Source: Macrosoma leucophasiata (lineage: Eukaryota; Arthropoda; Insecta; Lepidoptera; Hedylidae). From it: a DNA stretch of 64,000 nt. The notes below the pieces were generated by a model. That model made no database searches. It worked only from the letters and a program-made list of their open reading frames with translations, and was not told where the DNA came from. Positions 63,400 through 64,000 of the stretch are shown one piece after another. The position numbers were made by a program, and so were the translations under genes. The DNA is taken from assembly GCA_036365455.1 (NCBI GenBank), contig JAWQUS010000009.1:526001-590000 (forward strand), given 5' to 3'. Position 1 is the stretch's first letter. Each line of letters starts with the position of its first letter.

Positions 63400-64000
63400 A
63401 ACATTTTTAAATTTTTTTGTCTGTCTGTCTATCTATCTGTCTGTCTGTTTGGCGGGGCTAATCTTGGGAACGGCGGGATACATTTTGACAGGACTTTCTG
63501 ATTGACTTTTTGATTTGATAAGGAATAACTTAGGCTACTTTTATCTCCATACATCCATACATACATACCTACAAACAAATAAGTAGAGTTGGAGTGTATC
63601 CGACTTTGACGGAACTTCCACGGGTAGGTAGCTGATGTAATAAGGAATAACTTAGGCTATTTTTATCTCCGTACATACATACATACCTACATACATACCT
63701 AGATACCTACATACAAATAAATAGAATTTGAGTGTCTCCCATTTTGACGGGATTTTCTCTGGCAGATAGCTGATGTAGAATTGGAGTATATCTGACTTTG
63801 ACGGGACTTCCACGGGTAGGTAGCTGATGTAATAAGGAATAACTTAGGCTACTTTTATCTCCATACATACATACATAGATACCCACATACAAATAAATAG
63901 AATTTGAGTGTCTCCGATTTGACGGGGCTTTCATTGGCAGATAGCTGATGTGAAAAGGAGTAACTTAGGCTACTTTTATCTCCATACAACCATACATACA
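63400..64000 (-). repeat. Tandem array of the foldback-family repeat
   Basis: After a GTCTGTCTGTC run (63420-63450), GGGACTTTC/GGAACTTCC, GATGTAATAAGGAATAACTT and AGGCTACTTTTATCTCC recur four or five times at uneven spacing (about 110-180 bases), separated by CATACATACATACC runs. This is the same family as 3101-3616, in reverse. The array runs off the window end. Confidence 0.8.

Noticed and set aside
63400..64000. CRISPR-like regularly repeated array
   Set aside because: The genome is eukaryotic, repeat units are long and uneven, and the spacers are simple CATACATA runs.

Overview
The window is eukaryotic nuclear DNA, most likely from a butterfly or moth. It is AT-rich and packed with nested retroposons, has non-autonomous Helitron ends of the lepidopteran type (CTAG terminus next to a GC-rich hairpin), and its one recognisable host exon has ordinary GT-AG splice sites. 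I see no bacterial-style genes, operons, CRISPR arrays or functional rRNA/tRNA genes.

Host content. One short exon (39691-39833, + strand) encodes the second half of an Ig domain and closely resembles the N-terminal Ig region of Dscam-family adhesion receptors. No second exon was found, so most of the window is probably intron of one large gene on the + strand.

Mobile elements. The main one is a non-LTR retrotransposon (LINE) at 47.57-51.32 kb, - strand, with an uninterrupted endonuclease-reverse transcriptase frame of about 990 codons. A decayed full-ORF relative lies at 5.5-8.5 kb and a 5'-truncated one at 25.9-26.5 kb. A second LINE family (27.8-29.76 kb, - strand) is broken and split by a SINE. 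LINE 3' ends lie at 13.3, 46.5, 54.3 and 58.1 kb. A 5'-truncated BEL/Pao LTR element (58.6-60.4 kb) carries a SINE in its integrase. A truncated mariner is at 18.3-18.9 kb.

SINE-like families (letters are local labels). B: about 285 bp, more than 30 copies or fragments, head TACTGGTGGTAGAGC, tail GCTTGTTTGCCACTTCCATTACATAAAA. C: about 305 bp, tRNA-like head, 3' end GAAGTTACG. D: about 215 bp, tRNA-like head GACCCGGTTAGTCCAGCGG. A: tRNA-like cloverleaf GACTTCAGTAGCTCAATTGG with conserved upstream sequence. E: head resembling the 5S rRNA internal promoter (GTTAAGC ... GATGGGTGACCGCT), tail CAGCAGTGGGACGTATAAT. G: GC-rich body joined to a 5S-type head at 11 kb. MITEs of hAT, TTA-target (Harbinger-like) and unassigned types are also present.

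Layout. 0-5.5 kb: nested SINEs and a 516 bp foldback. 5.5-8.5: dead LINE. 8.6-14.4: SINE mosaic. 14.4-19.2: about four tandem copies of a unit containing a TIR element, each with its own insertions. 19.2-27.6: mostly unclassified. 27.6-31.1: broken LINE and MITEs. 31.1-39.6: SINEs and unclassified sequence. 39.69: Dscam-like exon. 40-47: SINEs and a GC-rich block. 47.57-51.3: intact LINE. 51.3-58.6: mosaic. 58.6-60.4: BEL/Pao. 60.5-61.7: direct duplication. 62.4-64: low-copy repeats and a tandem array.

How the parts relate. The last ~70 bp of the intact LINE, from its final codons to the poly(A), aligns with the 3' end of SINE family B. This suggests the LINE machinery mobilises the window's most abundant SINE.
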